Below, in pieces: positions 21,862 to 28,420 of a stretch of DNA of 28,420 nucleotides (position 1 is its first letter; the number at the start of each line of letters is the position of its first letter). Both the position numbers and the translations under genes were made by a program. The notes beneath the pieces are model-generated. The model saw only the letters and a list, made by a program, of their open reading frames with translations. It did no database searches and was not told where the DNA came from. Source of the DNA: Candidatus Pygmaiobacter gallistercoris (lineage in GTDB: Bacteria; Bacillota; Clostridia; Oscillospirales; Ruminococcaceae); contig DXIA01000143.1 of the NCBI GenBank assembly GCA_019113125.1, forward strand, positions 1 through 28,420, written 5' to 3'.

Positions 21862-22815
21862 TCAGACGATCCGGTTGATCGGGCTGCCGGAACAGAACGC
21901 CCGGATATTTTCCGCCACCATCGAGACCAGCCGGCGGCGGGTCTCAAGGCCGCGCCAGCCCATGTGAGGGGTGAGGACGACATTCTCCATCCTGTAGAGC
22001 GGACTGTCCGCCGCGGGCGGCTCGGTCTCCTGCACATCCAGCCCGGCACCGGCGATCTGCCCGCGCTGCAGCGCCGCGATCAGTGCAGGTTCGTCGATCA
22101 GCGCACCGCGGGCGGTGTTAATGAGAAAAGCGGTCGGTTTCATCCAGCCGAGCTGCTCCGCGCCGATCATGTGGCGGGTCTCATCGGTCAGCGGACAGTG
22201 CAGCGAGACAAAATCACTCTGCCGCAGCAGCTCTTCGAGCGGAACGTAATGGATTCCCTCCTCGTCCGGCCGGGGATGGTGGGCGGTGGCAAGGATCTTC
22301 ATCTCCATCGCCTGCGCGATCCGGATCACCGCCCGGCCGATATGCCCTGCCCCGACGACCCCGAGCGTCTTGCCGTTGAGCTCGATGTGATCCACCTTGA
22401 GATGATCGGTGAAGTTGCTGTGGTCCCCGGCGGCGAGCATCCGCTGCTGGATCGTCATCGAAGAGGCGAGGTTCAGCATCAGCAGCATCACCGTCTGGGC
22501 GACCCGCTGGGTGCTGTACTCCGGCACGTTGCAGACCGCAATTCCCTTCTCCCGCGCCGCCTCGAGATCGATGTTGTTGTAGCCGGTGCCCGCCTCGCAG
22601 ATCAGCCGGACCGAGTCGGGAAACGCGCGGAGGATCTCGCCCGGCACCGGGATCTCCTTGGTCACCACCACGGTGTGGCCGGCCACCCGCTCGAGCATCT
22701 TCTCGGGCGGGGTCTCATCGTAGACGGTCACCTGAGAGGCGACCTGTTCAAACCCTGCCTTGCCGTCGTAGTTGACCCGCGCTGCATTGAGCACCACCGT
22801 ATTGTCCTGCATCAT
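21862..22815 (-). CDS. D-isomer specific 2-hydroxyacid dehydrogenase
   Basis: A 317-residue NAD(P)-dependent oxidoreductase of the D-2-hydroxyacid dehydrogenase family (glycerate/hydroxypyruvate or phosphoglycerate dehydrogenase-like). The Rossmann motif is GVVGAGHIGRAV at about 149-160. Catalytic residues lie in NTARGALID (Arg), QETEPP (Glu) and TPHMGW (His). CEAGTGYNNID and NVPEYSTQRVAQ in the substrate domain agree. The start at 22815 has AAGGGAG upstream and a promoter 35 bases before it; the frame is open much further, but that part overlies the divergent leader RNA and is spurious. The exact substrate cannot be told. Confidence 0.92.
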   Translation of the reverse strand: MMQDNTVVLNAARVNYDGKAGFEQVASQVTVYDETPPEKMLERVAGHTVVVTKEIPVPGEILRAFPDSVRLICEAGTGYNNIDLEAAREKGIAVCNVPEYSTQRVAQTVMLLMLNLASSMTIQQRMLAAGDHSNFTDHLKVDHIELNGKTLGVVGAGHIGRAVIRIAQAMEMKILATAHHPRPDEEGIHYVPLEELLRQSDFVSLHCPLTDETRHMIGAEQLGWMKPTAFLINTARGALIDEPALIAALQRGQIAGAGLDVQETEPPAADSPLYRMENVVLTPHMGWRGLETRRRLVSMVAENIRAFCSGSPINRIV

Positions 22816-22843
22816 CCTGTCTCCCTTTTTTGTATTTTTTCTG

Positions 22844-22872
22844 AGTGTAACACAGCCACAGCCGCGGTGCAA
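22844..22872 (-). promoter_or_regulatory. Promoter of the 2-hydroxyacid dehydrogenase
   Basis: Minus-strand TTGCAC (22867-22872), 17 bases, TACACT (22844-22849). It is back-to-back with the plus-strand promoter at 22882-22910; the two -35 boxes are only 9 bases apart. Confidence 0.72.
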
Positions 22873-22881
22873 CCGAAAACC

Positions 22882-22910
22882 TTGCTTCTTTTTCCAGAAT
22901 TCGCTATAAT
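22882..22910 (+). promoter_or_regulatory. Promoter of the TM1266-transporter-HydE-like operon
   Basis: TTGCTT (22882-22887), 17 bases, TATAAT (22905-22910). Transcription near 22917 would yield a leader of about 255 nt before the first gene. Confidence 0.85.
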
Positions 22911-22916
22911 GAATCC

Positions 22917-23127
22917 GTGCTCCGACCACAAAGGATGAACCTTCGGTACACCTGCGGGAAGGAGAAAAACATTCAGCATCCGTCCTGACACACGCCGGGT
23001 TCGCCCGGGTGGGAAGGCAGTCCTGAGAAAATCCCGGCATTTTGCGCCCGCGTCTGCGGGCAGTTTCGCTCTGCGATTTTCCGCGCCTTCCGGACAGGGA
23101 GCCATCTCCCTCTGGAAGGCGTTTTTT
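22917..23127 (+). ncRNA. Structured leader RNA, candidate riboswitch of unassigned class
   Basis: About 210 nt lie between the promoter and a strong terminator with no plausible coding role. Local helices include GCCGGG with CCCGGG around TTCG (near 22994-23009), GCCCGC/GCGGGC (23046-23060) and GCAGTTTCGCTCTGC. GGAAGGC at 23012-23018 can pair with GCCTTCC at 23085-23091, the 5' arm of the terminator, giving a ready antiterminator switch. The sequence has CGGGTG...CTGAGA...CCCG, like half of a TPP aptamer, but the other half is absent. I could not match it to a class I know; the ligand may relate to the transporter or the radical-SAM product. Confidence 0.65.
23084..23127 (+). terminator. Leader terminator before the TM1266-like gene
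   Basis: CGCCTTCC (23084-23091) pairs with GGAAGGCG (23114-23121), an inner AGGGAG/CTCCCT stem caps it, and six T follow. It is 44 bases before the first gene, so it must be bypassed for operon expression. Confidence 0.92.
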
Positions 23128-23171
23128 GTTGCGTGGACGGCGACGCTGAAACGGAAAGGGGGAACCGCTGT

Positions 23172-23438
23172 TTGGAGACAAGACTTTCGGTTATCAGCAT
23201 CCTCGTTTCAGATCGGGCATCCGCCGGTCGGGTCAATGAGCTGCTGCACGAGTTCGGCAGCTATATCATCGGCCGGATGGGACTGCCCTATCGGGAGCGG
23301 GGGGTCTCGGTAATCTGTGTGGTCATCGATGCACCGGGTGAGATCACCAGCGCTCTGTCGGGCAAGCTGGGAATGCTGCCCGGGGTGACCGCGAAGACGA
23401 TCACCTCCAAGACGCCGGCGCCCCCGCGCGAGAACTGA
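23172..23438 (+). CDS. TM1266-family (iron-only hydrogenase system) putative regulator
   Basis: An 88-residue ACT-like small protein. ETRLSVISILVSDRASAGRVNELLHEFGSYIIGRMGLPYRERG-type sequence (first 43 residues) and the later SVICVVIDAPGEITSALSGKLGMLPGV match the family found beside [FeFe]-hydrogenase maturation genes in Clostridia and Thermotoga. The start is taken as TTG at 23172: it gives the usual M-E-T-R-L beginning and has GGGGGA upstream, whereas the open frame further back starts at a GTG without a ribosome site. It is the first gene after the leader RNA. The family's regulatory role is proposed from context and structure, not proven. Confidence 0.82.
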   Translation: METRLSVISILVSDRASAGRVNELLHEFGSYIIGRMGLPYRERGVSVICVVIDAPGEITSALSGKLGMLPGVTAKTITSKTPAPPREN

Positions 23439-23473
23439 CTGCAACACAGTCAAGAAAAAAGGAGAAATGGAAC

Positions 23474-24502
23474 ATGAAAAAACTGATCGCCCTTGTGCTC
23501 TCGCTGGCACTCGCCGCCTCCACCCTCGCGGGCTGCGGTGGTTCCGGCAGCTCGTCCACCCCGTCCTCCACGCCGGACAGCTCCTCTTCGTCCTCTGCCG
23601 CCGTCGAGCCGACCGACATCCGGATCGCCGGGCTCAAGGGCCCGACCTCGATGGGTATGGTCAAGCTGATGGAGGACGCCGAGAACGGCGAGGCCGCCAA
23701 CAACTACACCTTCACCATCGCCGGTTCCGCCGATGAGGTCACCCCCAAGCTGATCCAGGGCGACTACGACATCGCCGCGGTGCCCGCAAACCTCGCCTCG
23801 GTGCTCTACAACAACACCGAAGGCGCGATCAAGCTGCTCGCGATCAACACCCTCGGCGTCATCTACATCGTCGAGAAGGGCGACAGCGTCCAGTCGCTGT
23901 CCGACCTCGCCGGCAAGACCATCTATGCCACCGGCAAGGGTTCCACCCCCGAGTATGCGTTCAACTACATCCTGAGCGAGAACGGCCTTGATCCCGCCAC
24001 CGATGTCACCGTCGAGTGGAAGACCGAGCCGACCGAGGTCGTGCAGGTGCTCGCCCAGTCGGACAGCGCCGTTGCGATGCTGCCTCAGCCCTATGTCACC
24101 GTCGCCCAGAATCAGGTCGAGGGACTGCGGGTTGCGGTGGATCTCAACCAGTCCTGGAGCGATCTCGATAACGGCAGCCTGTTCCTGACCGGCGTGCTGG
24201 TTGTCCGCTCCGAGTTTGCCGAGCAGCACCCCGAGCAGCTGGCCGCCTTCCTCAAGGAGTATCAGGCGTCCACCGAGTGGGTCAATGCGAATGTCTCCGA
24301 CGCCGCTCAGCTGGTCGAGAAGTTTGACATCGTCGCCGCCGCGGTCGCCGAGAAGGCCATCCCCTACTGCAACATCACCTACATCGCCGGCGACGAGATG
24401 AAGACCGCGATGGACGGCTATCTGAAGGTGCTCTACGATCAGGATCCGAAGTCGGTCGGCGGTACCCTGCCGGCGGAAGACTTCTACTGCAATGTCGGCT
24501 AA
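23474..24502 (+). CDS. ABC transporter substrate-binding lipoprotein (NitT/TauT-like)
   Basis: A 342-residue secreted lipoprotein. The signal peptide is basic MKK plus a hydrophobic core ending in lipobox LAGC (Cys21), followed by a Ser/Pro-rich linker to about residue 45. The mature part resembles NMT1/SsuA-type periplasmic binding proteins: IRIAGLKGPTSMGMVKLMED, DYDIAAVPANLASVLYN, LAGKTIYATGKGSTPEY and VAMLPQPYVTVAQ. Known members bind taurine, nitrate or pyrimidine precursors; the ligand here is unknown. AAGGAG precedes the ATG. It follows the TM1266-like gene by 35 bases, and its stop overlaps the permease start by 11 bases. Confidence 0.9.
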   Translation: MKKLIALVLSLALAASTLAGCGGSGSSSTPSSTPDSSSSSSAAVEPTDIRIAGLKGPTSMGMVKLMEDAENGEAANNYTFTIAGSADEVTPKLIQGDYDIAAVPANLASVLYNNTEGAIKLLAINTLGVIYIVEKGDSVQSLSDLAGKTIYATGKGSTPEYAFNYILSENGLDPATDVTVEWKTEPTEVVQVLAQSDSAVAMLPQPYVTVAQNQVEGLRVAVDLNQSWSDLDNGSLFLTGVLVVRSEFAEQHPEQLAAFLKEYQASTEWVNANVSDAAQLVEKFDIVAAAVAEKAIPYCNITYIAGDEMKTAMDGYLKVLYDQDPKSVGGTLPAEDFYCNVG

Positions 24503-25244
24503 ACCGCGGTGGGAAAAGGCTGTCGCCATCCTGCTGGCGCTGCTTTTGTGGCAGCTCGGGGCGATGGCGCTGAACAGCCCGATCCTGCTGGTCAGTCCGC
24601 TGCGGGTACTGGTGCGGCTTTCCGAGCTGGTGTTTCAGGGTGATTTTTACACGGCGATCGGCTTTTCGCTGGTGCGGATCATCGCGGGATTTGCGCTGGG
24701 CCTCATCGGCGGCAGTCTGCTGGCCGCTGTGGCGAGCCGCTGGCACCCGGTTGAGGTGCTGCTGTGGCCCTATATCACCGTCATCAAGACCACCCCGGTG
24801 GCCTCCTTTATCATCCTCTGCCTGATCTGGCTCAACTCCTCCAATCTGTCGGTCTTCATCTCCTTTCTGATGGTGCTGCCGATCGTCTATGCGAATGTAC
24901 TGGAGGGGATCCGGCAGACCGATACCAAGCTGCTCGAGATGGCGCAGTTGTTCCGGGCGGGGTTCTGGCGGCGGCTGCGATATATCTATCTGCCCCAGCT
25001 GCGCCCCTATCTGACCACCGCCTGCAGCGTCGCGCTCGGTCTGTCCTGGAAGGCGGGCATCGCGGCGGAGGTCATCGGCATCCCGGACGGTTCGATCGGG
25101 GAGCGGCTCTACGACGCCAAGGTCTATCTCAACTCCCCCGATCTCTTCGCCTGGACGGTGGTCATCATCGCGGTGAGCATCCTGTTTGAAAAACTGTTTC
25201 TGCTGCTGCTGAAGGCGGGTTACCGCCGGCTGGAGCAGGGCTGA
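24492..25244 (+). CDS. ABC transporter permease (NitT/TauT-like)
   Basis: A 250-residue permease with about six membrane segments (AVAILLALLLWQLGAMAL, IIAGFALGLIGGSLLAAV, VASFIILCLIWL, VFISFLMVLPIVYANV and others). The ATPase-docking EAA-like loop is GLSWKAGIAAEVIGIPDGSIG at about residues 180-200. The fold and the partner genes place it with the SsuC/TauC group of importers. It begins inside the end of the substrate-binding protein gene and is followed after 18 bases by the ATPase gene. Confidence 0.9.
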   Translation: MSAKPRWEKAVAILLALLLWQLGAMALNSPILLVSPLRVLVRLSELVFQGDFYTAIGFSLVRIIAGFALGLIGGSLLAAVASRWHPVEVLLWPYITVIKTTPVASFIILCLIWLNSSNLSVFISFLMVLPIVYANVLEGIRQTDTKLLEMAQLFRAGFWRRLRYIYLPQLRPYLTTACSVALGLSWKAGIAAEVIGIPDGSIGERLYDAKVYLNSPDLFAWTVVIIAVSILFEKLFLLLLKAGYRRLEQG

Positions 25245-25262
25245 GCCAAAGGAGGGGCCAAG

Positions 25263-25841
25263 ATGGAAGATATCCTCGTAAGCGGGCTCTGCAAGCGGTT
25301 TGAGGACAAGATGGTACTGCGGGACTTCACCGCCCGGTTCCCCGCGGGGCAGACCACCTGCGTGATGGGCCGTTCCGGCTGCGGCAAGACCACGCTACTC
25401 AACCTTTTGATGGGTTTTCTCTCTCCCGACGCGGGCGAAATCCGCGGGGTGCCGAGCCGACTCTCAGCCGTGTTTCAGGAGGACCGGCTGCTGGACGGCT
25501 TTTCCGCCCGGGCAAACATCGCCTTTGTCTGTCCGCAGCGGCCCACCGCGGAGATCGATCGTCATCTCACCGCGGTGGGCCTTGCGCAGGATGCCGGCCA
25601 ACCGGTACGGGAACTCTCGGGCGGCATGCGCCGCCGGGTGGCAATCGTGCGGGCGGTGCTGGCCGAGGGGGATCTGCTGCTGCTCGACGAGCCCTTCAAG
25701 GGGCTGGACGAGACGACCCGCGCCGTGGTGGCGGGCTATCTGCGGGCCGAAACGGCTGGACGGACGGTCATCATGGTCACCCATGATCCCGATGAGGTCG
25801 CCCTGATGGGCGGTGAATTGCTGAAGATGGAGCCGGTCTGA
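25263..25841 (+). CDS. ABC transporter ATP-binding protein (NitT/TauT-like, short)
   Basis: A 192-residue ATPase of the importer. Walker A is GRSGCGKTT (36-44), the Q-loop is in SAVFQEDRLLDG, the signature is LSGGMRRRVAIVRA, Walker B is LLLLDEPFKGLD and the switch region is VTHDPDE. At 192 residues it is shorter than the ~250 usual for this group, lacking the C-terminal tail, but all catalytic motifs are intact. AAAGGAGGGG precedes the ATG. The radical-SAM gene begins 25 bases after its stop. Confidence 0.92.
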   Translation: MEDILVSGLCKRFEDKMVLRDFTARFPAGQTTCVMGRSGCGKTTLLNLLMGFLSPDAGEIRGVPSRLSAVFQEDRLLDGFSARANIAFVCPQRPTAEIDRHLTAVGLAQDAGQPVRELSGGMRRRVAIVRAVLAEGDLLLLDEPFKGLDETTRAVVAGYLRAETAGRTVIMVTHDPDEVALMGGELLKMEPV

Positions 25842-25866
25842 ATCCGGCGGGAAAGGCAGGTTTCTG

Positions 25867-26847
25867 ATGAATTACGAGACAAAACAAGAGATTCTCGCGG
25901 CACTCGCGCTGCCGTGGGAAGAGTTTTCCTCCACTGTGCTCCCCGCGGCAAAGCAGCTGCACCGCGAGCAGAATGGGGATCACCTGACCGCGACCGCGAT
26001 GCTGGGGTACAGCAATGTCTGCAAAAATCAGTGCCTCTACTGCGGCATGCGGGCCGCCAACAGCGATGTGCCCCGCTACCGGATCGAGCCGGAGGAGGTG
26101 CTCGCCTCGCTGCGGGCAGCGCGGGAAACCGGTTTCACCCGGATCTTTCTGATCTCGGGCGAAGATCCGAAATACGATTTTGAAAAGCTGCTGCGGATGG
26201 TCGAGGGCGCAAAAAAGCTGGGGATGACCCATGTCAGCCTCGCCTGCGGTGAATTTGAGCGCAGCCAGTACGAGGAGCTGCGGGATGCGGGCGCCGACGA
26301 GTATGTCCTCAAATTTGAGATGTCCCACAAGGAGACCTTTGACCGGCTGAATCCCTCCACCAACTTTGAGAAACGCTCCGCGGCAATCGGCTGGATCAAG
26401 GAATCCGGTATGGAACTGGCCTCCGGCAATATCGTGGACTATCCCGGCCAGACGCTGGACGAGCTGGCCGACGACATCCTGCTGATGCGCAAACTCGGGA
26501 TCAGCTGGGCGCCGATCGTCCCCTACCTGCCCGCCAAAAACACCCCGCTCGCCGCCGAGGGCGGTCCAGGACGGCAGGAGATGATTCTGCGGGAGATCGC
26601 CCTCACCCGGCTGATGATCCCTGCGGTGAACATCACCGGCGGACAGCCGGGCAAAAATCTCGCCGACGGCTTTTCCAGCGTCGACGGCACCCAGGCGGCA
26701 CTCGCAGCCGGTGCAAACCTGCTCTTTGCCGATCTGCTGCCCGCAGCGCGGGCCCAGGCGTTCCGGGTGGTGGATAACCGCACCCTGCTCGGTCTGGACC
26801 ATATTCAGCAGATGGCGGAGATGAGCGGCATGACCCTCTGCCTGTAA
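25867..26847 (+). CDS. HydE/BioB-like radical SAM protein
   Basis: A 326-residue radical-SAM enzyme. The cluster motif is SNVCKNQCLYCGMR (Cys52, Cys56, Cys59; C-x3-C-x2-C with an aromatic before the last Cys). The following YRIEPEEVL, FLISGEDPKYDFE, LKFEMSHKETFDRLNP, GNIVDYPGQT and ITGGQPGKN match the barrel of the HydE / 3-methylornithine synthase / biotin synthase group. HydE proper helps build the [FeFe]-hydrogenase active site; the TM1266-like gene upstream makes a hydrogenase link attractive. No hydF or hydG is in the window, however, and it sits behind an importer, so it may be a HydE paralogue acting on an imported compound. It is followed by a strong terminator. Confidence 0.85.
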   Translation: MNYETKQEILAALALPWEEFSSTVLPAAKQLHREQNGDHLTATAMLGYSNVCKNQCLYCGMRAANSDVPRYRIEPEEVLASLRAARETGFTRIFLISGEDPKYDFEKLLRMVEGAKKLGMTHVSLACGEFERSQYEELRDAGADEYVLKFEMSHKETFDRLNPSTNFEKRSAAIGWIKESGMELASGNIVDYPGQTLDELADDILLMRKLGISWAPIVPYLPAKNTPLAAEGGPGRQEMILREIALTRLMIPAVNITGGQPGKNLADGFSSVDGTQAALAAGANLLFADLLPAARAQAFRVVDNRTLLGLDHIQQMAEMSGMTLCL

Positions 26848-26861
26848 CCAGCAAAAGCAAG

Positions 26862-26893
26862 ACGGACCCGGTGCAATGCACCGGGTCCGTTTG
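26862..26893 (+). terminator. Terminator after the HydE-like gene
   Basis: A 13-bp perfect stem (ACGGACCCGGTGC at 26862-26874 with 26878-26890) and a 3-base loop, followed by TTTGTG. It lies between convergent genes and may serve both, although its T-tract is short. Confidence 0.82.
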
Positions 26894-26910
26894 TGTTATC
26901 TGTCCGTTCT

Positions 26911-27606
26911 TTACCGTTTTTCAAATTCCGCGCAGAGAAACAGCGGCAGGTCGGATTGGTTTTCTTTCGGGTCATAGCTGCGCGGTTCCACCATCTCGAG
27001 CAGTGAAAGCCCGTTTCGGGCCGCGAGGTTGAGGTAATAGGAGACCGGCCGGTGGTAGTGAAGCGATCTGCCCCAGAAATCCCCCTCTCTGCTGTGCGGT
27101 GTCAGATAGCCGCTGATCTCTTTGGCCCGCTTTTTCCCATCCTCCCCCGTGACCCACTCCCCGATATAAAAGGCGGGATGCACAATCGAAAGCCACAGCC
27201 TCCCCTGCGTTCTCAGCACCCGGGCAAATTCGGACAGGGTGTGCGCAATCTCTGGCAGGTCCATCAGAACCTGGTTGCAGAAAACAAGGTCAAAGCTGCC
27301 CGCCTGATAGGGAAGATCCTCCGTCAAATCCACCAGATCAAATCTGCTGTGGGGATATCTCTCCCGTGCCAGCCGGATCATTGCGGCCGCGCCGTCACAG
27401 CCGGTGGCCTTTGCGCCCTGTTTTGCAAACCAATCGGTATACCGGCCATATCCGCAGCCGGCGTCCAGCACCGACATTGCTCCGATCTTGGCAAACCGAT
27501 CTTCCACCAGTCTTCTGTTCTGCGCCGAAAAATTGGAGCTTTCCTGTACGCCGCAATACTTTTCTGCGGCCTCTTCCCAGTACCGGATCGTTTCGCTCGC
27601 CTTCAT
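26911..27606 (-). CDS. Class I SAM-dependent methyltransferase
   Basis: A 231-residue protein with a seven-strand methyltransferase fold. Motif I is VLDAGCGYGRYTDWF (46-60), motif II is ATGCDGAAAMIRLA with the acidic ribose contact, and SFDLVFCNQVLMDLP is motif IV/post-I. It belongs to the broad Methyltransf_11/25 group, whose substrates range from quinones to small metabolites and natural products; none can be assigned here. The ATG at 27606 has GGGGGAG upstream. The gene stands alone, bounded by a terminator on each side. Confidence 0.9.
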   Translation of the reverse strand: MKASETIRYWEEAAEKYCGVQESSNFSAQNRRLVEDRFAKIGAMSVLDAGCGYGRYTDWFAKQGAKATGCDGAAAMIRLARERYPHSRFDLVDLTEDLPYQAGSFDLVFCNQVLMDLPEIAHTLSEFARVLRTQGRLWLSIVHPAFYIGEWVTGEDGKKRAKEISGYLTPHSREGDFWGRSLHYHRPVSYYLNLAARNGLSLLEMVEPRSYDPKENQSDLPLFLCAEFEKR

Positions 27607-27628
27607 CTGCTCTCTCCCCCTTTTGATG

Positions 27629-27665
27629 AAAAAAGCTCCGGCAGACGCAATCGTTGTGCCGGGGC
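27629..27665 (-). terminator. Intrinsic terminator of the nitroreductase gene
   Basis: A 9-position stem (27657-27665 with 27635-27643, one imperfect pair) and a 13-base loop, followed on the minus strand by six T. It lies between the nitroreductase stop and the methyltransferase ribosome site. Confidence 0.75.
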
Positions 27666-27700
27666 GATAGTTCTTCTATTTCTGATTTCTCGGGCGGGGG

Positions 27701-28225
27701 TCAGGCGCGGATGATCCGGCCCTCCTTGCGGGGCTTTGCGGCCGGCTCCTCCGCCGGGTAGCCGAGGATGCAGTGGCCGACGCCGCGGTAGTTCTCAGGG
27801 ACGCCCCACTTCTTCATCAGCGCTTTGCCCTCCTCGCTCTCGAAGACCGGCTTTGCGCGGTGAATCCAGCAGCTGCCGAGCCCCTCCGCCTTGGCGGCGA
27901 GCATCATGTTCTGCATCACAAGGGCACCGTCCTCCTCGCAGGTCTCGCCGCGGTCCCCGTTGGAGAAGACCACGACCACCGTCGGCGCACCGTAGAACGG
28001 ATCGCTCTCGTTGCCGAGCACCCGGGCATTGAGCCGGGAGAGCAACTTGACCGTCTCGGGATCCTGCACCGCGACCAGAATCGGAGACTGCAGCCCCATG
28101 CTGCTGGGTGCCCAGATGCCGGCCTCCAGCACATAGTCGAGTTCCTCCGGCTTGATCTGCTCCGGCTGATAGGATCGGACGCTGCGGCGGCTCTTGATGA
28201 GTTCCATGACCTCTTTTTTATCCAT
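27701..28225 (-). CDS. Nitroreductase family protein
   Basis: A 174-residue flavin-dependent oxidoreductase-like protein. The N-terminal SRRSVRSYQPEQIKPEEL and WAPSSMGLQSPILVAVQD contain the FMN phosphate-binding Arg-Arg/Ser and the Pro-Ser-x-x-x-x-Gln-Pro-like segment of the family; GLGSCWIHRAKPVFES and GHCILGYPAE are the usual C-terminal FMN contacts. It is the short, one-domain form common in anaerobes. The start at 28225 (MDKKEVMELI) has AAAGGAG upstream and a consensus promoter further up; the frame extends to 28393 but through the promoter. The physiological substrate is unknown. Confidence 0.93.
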   Translation of the reverse strand: MDKKEVMELIKSRRSVRSYQPEQIKPEELDYVLEAGIWAPSSMGLQSPILVAVQDPETVKLLSRLNARVLGNESDPFYGAPTVVVVFSNGDRGETCEEDGALVMQNMMLAAKAEGLGSCWIHRAKPVFESEEGKALMKKWGVPENYRGVGHCILGYPAEEPAAKPRKEGRIIRA

Positions 28226-28276
28226 TCTATTTTCTCTCCTTTGTCCCGGGCGCACCCGGCTGATTCTTCCAGCAGC

Positions 28277-28305
28277 ATTATACCACCGCAGCGAAACAAA
28301 ATCAA
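28277..28305 (-). promoter_or_regulatory. Sigma-A promoter of the nitroreductase gene
   Basis: Minus-strand TTGATT (28300-28305), 17 bases, perfect TATAAT (28277-28282). Transcription would begin near 28270, giving a ~45-base leader. Confidence 0.85.
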
Positions 28306-28318
28306 TTTTGTCTCCCCC

Positions 28319-28347
28319 TTGCAAATTTGGGGCAACCGCGTTATACT
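28319..28347 (+). promoter_or_regulatory. Divergent plus-strand promoter toward the right edge
   Basis: TTGCAA (28319-28324), 17 bases, TATACT (28342-28347). It points to a gene that begins just beyond the window and lies back-to-back with the nitroreductase promoter, with 13 bases between the two -35 boxes. Confidence 0.75.
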
Positions 28348-28414
28348 CTCCTTGTCCTTTGCACTCGCGGGGATAAATTTGCACTGCATCCACAAAGAAG
28401 AGTGGAGCGGCAGC

Positions 28415-28420
28415 AGGAGG
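28415..28420 (+). promoter_or_regulatory. Ribosome binding site of an off-window gene
   Basis: A perfect AGGAGG ends the window, about 65 bases after the predicted start point of the divergent promoter. The start codon should fall within roughly ten bases past the edge. Confidence 0.6.

Noticed and set aside
22908..22969. Small frames in the 22.9-kb leader that could be leader peptides (ATG 22909 region, and a 17-codon frame starting near 22934)
   Set aside because: The first lies on the -10 box, before the transcription start. The second lacks a proper ribosome site and shows no amino acid bias, so an attenuator peptide is not supported.
22999..23036. TPP riboswitch, suggested by CGGGTG, CTGAGA and CCCG in the right order
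   Set aside because: The second conserved half with the TGAACCTGAT-type pyrophosphate site does not follow. A TGAACCT at 22935 lies upstream instead, in the wrong order and without the CTGG/CCAG stem.

Overview
The window is GC-rich, densely coded DNA that most likely comes from a high-GC member of the Clostridia, probably Oscillospiraceae-like. This is inferred from the gene content: a SCIFF (six-cysteine) peptide with its radical-SAM maturase, a TM1266-type hydrogenase-associated regulator, a HydE-like radical-SAM protein, a LytTR/DUF3021 pair, strong Shine-Dalgarno sites and many intrinsic terminators. No tRNA, rRNA, CRISPR array or transposase gene was seen.

Left part (1-5421, all minus strand). 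This holds an ECF sigma factor overlapping a membrane-anchored, anti-sigma-like gene that runs off the left edge. It is followed by a Na/Pi cotransporter-family protein, a small NusG-domain-II protein, a family I inorganic pyrophosphatase with its own consensus promoter, a ZIP metal transporter and a small hydrophilic protein of unknown function.

Centre-left (5470-14810, plus strand). This is an aromatic amino acid block. A monocistronic chorismate mutase/prephenate dehydratase gene comes first. A second near-consensus promoter then opens a 230-base leader that encodes a 35-residue peptide with nine Tyr/Phe codons in eleven. The leader can form mutually exclusive antiterminator and terminator helices. 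It precedes aroB-aroC-aroE/aroK(fusion)-aroQ-DAHP synthase-aroA-tyrA and an acetyltransferase, packed with 1-28 base gaps or overlaps. Together these genes encode all seven shikimate steps plus the Tyr and Phe branches, apparently under ribosome-mediated attenuation.

Centre (14865-19005). A purine-type phosphoribosyltransferase gene lies behind a promoter followed at once by a strong terminator hairpin. Next comes a SCIFF cassette: precursor, terminator, maturase, overlapping PLP decarboxylase-like gene. The space between this cassette and the next, convergent operon is filled by a 343-bp non-coding element. It has perfect 16-bp terminal inverted repeats and nested inner palindromes, and is either a MITE-like insertion or a large structured RNA.

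Right part. On the minus strand are a LytTR regulator-DUF3021-ABC exporter operon, a ferredoxin and a 2-hydroxyacid dehydrogenase. On the plus strand, a promoter drives a leader of about 210 nt that ends in a terminator, with an alternative pairing that would disrupt it. Downstream is a compact operon: TM1266-like regulator, lipoprotein, permease and ATPase of a NitT/TauT-type importer, and a HydE-like radical-SAM enzyme. This looks like a riboregulated uptake-and-modification module whose substrate is unknown. The window closes with a methyltransferase and a nitroreductase (minus strand) and a divergent plus-strand promoter with a Shine-Dalgarno sequence for a gene just outside.
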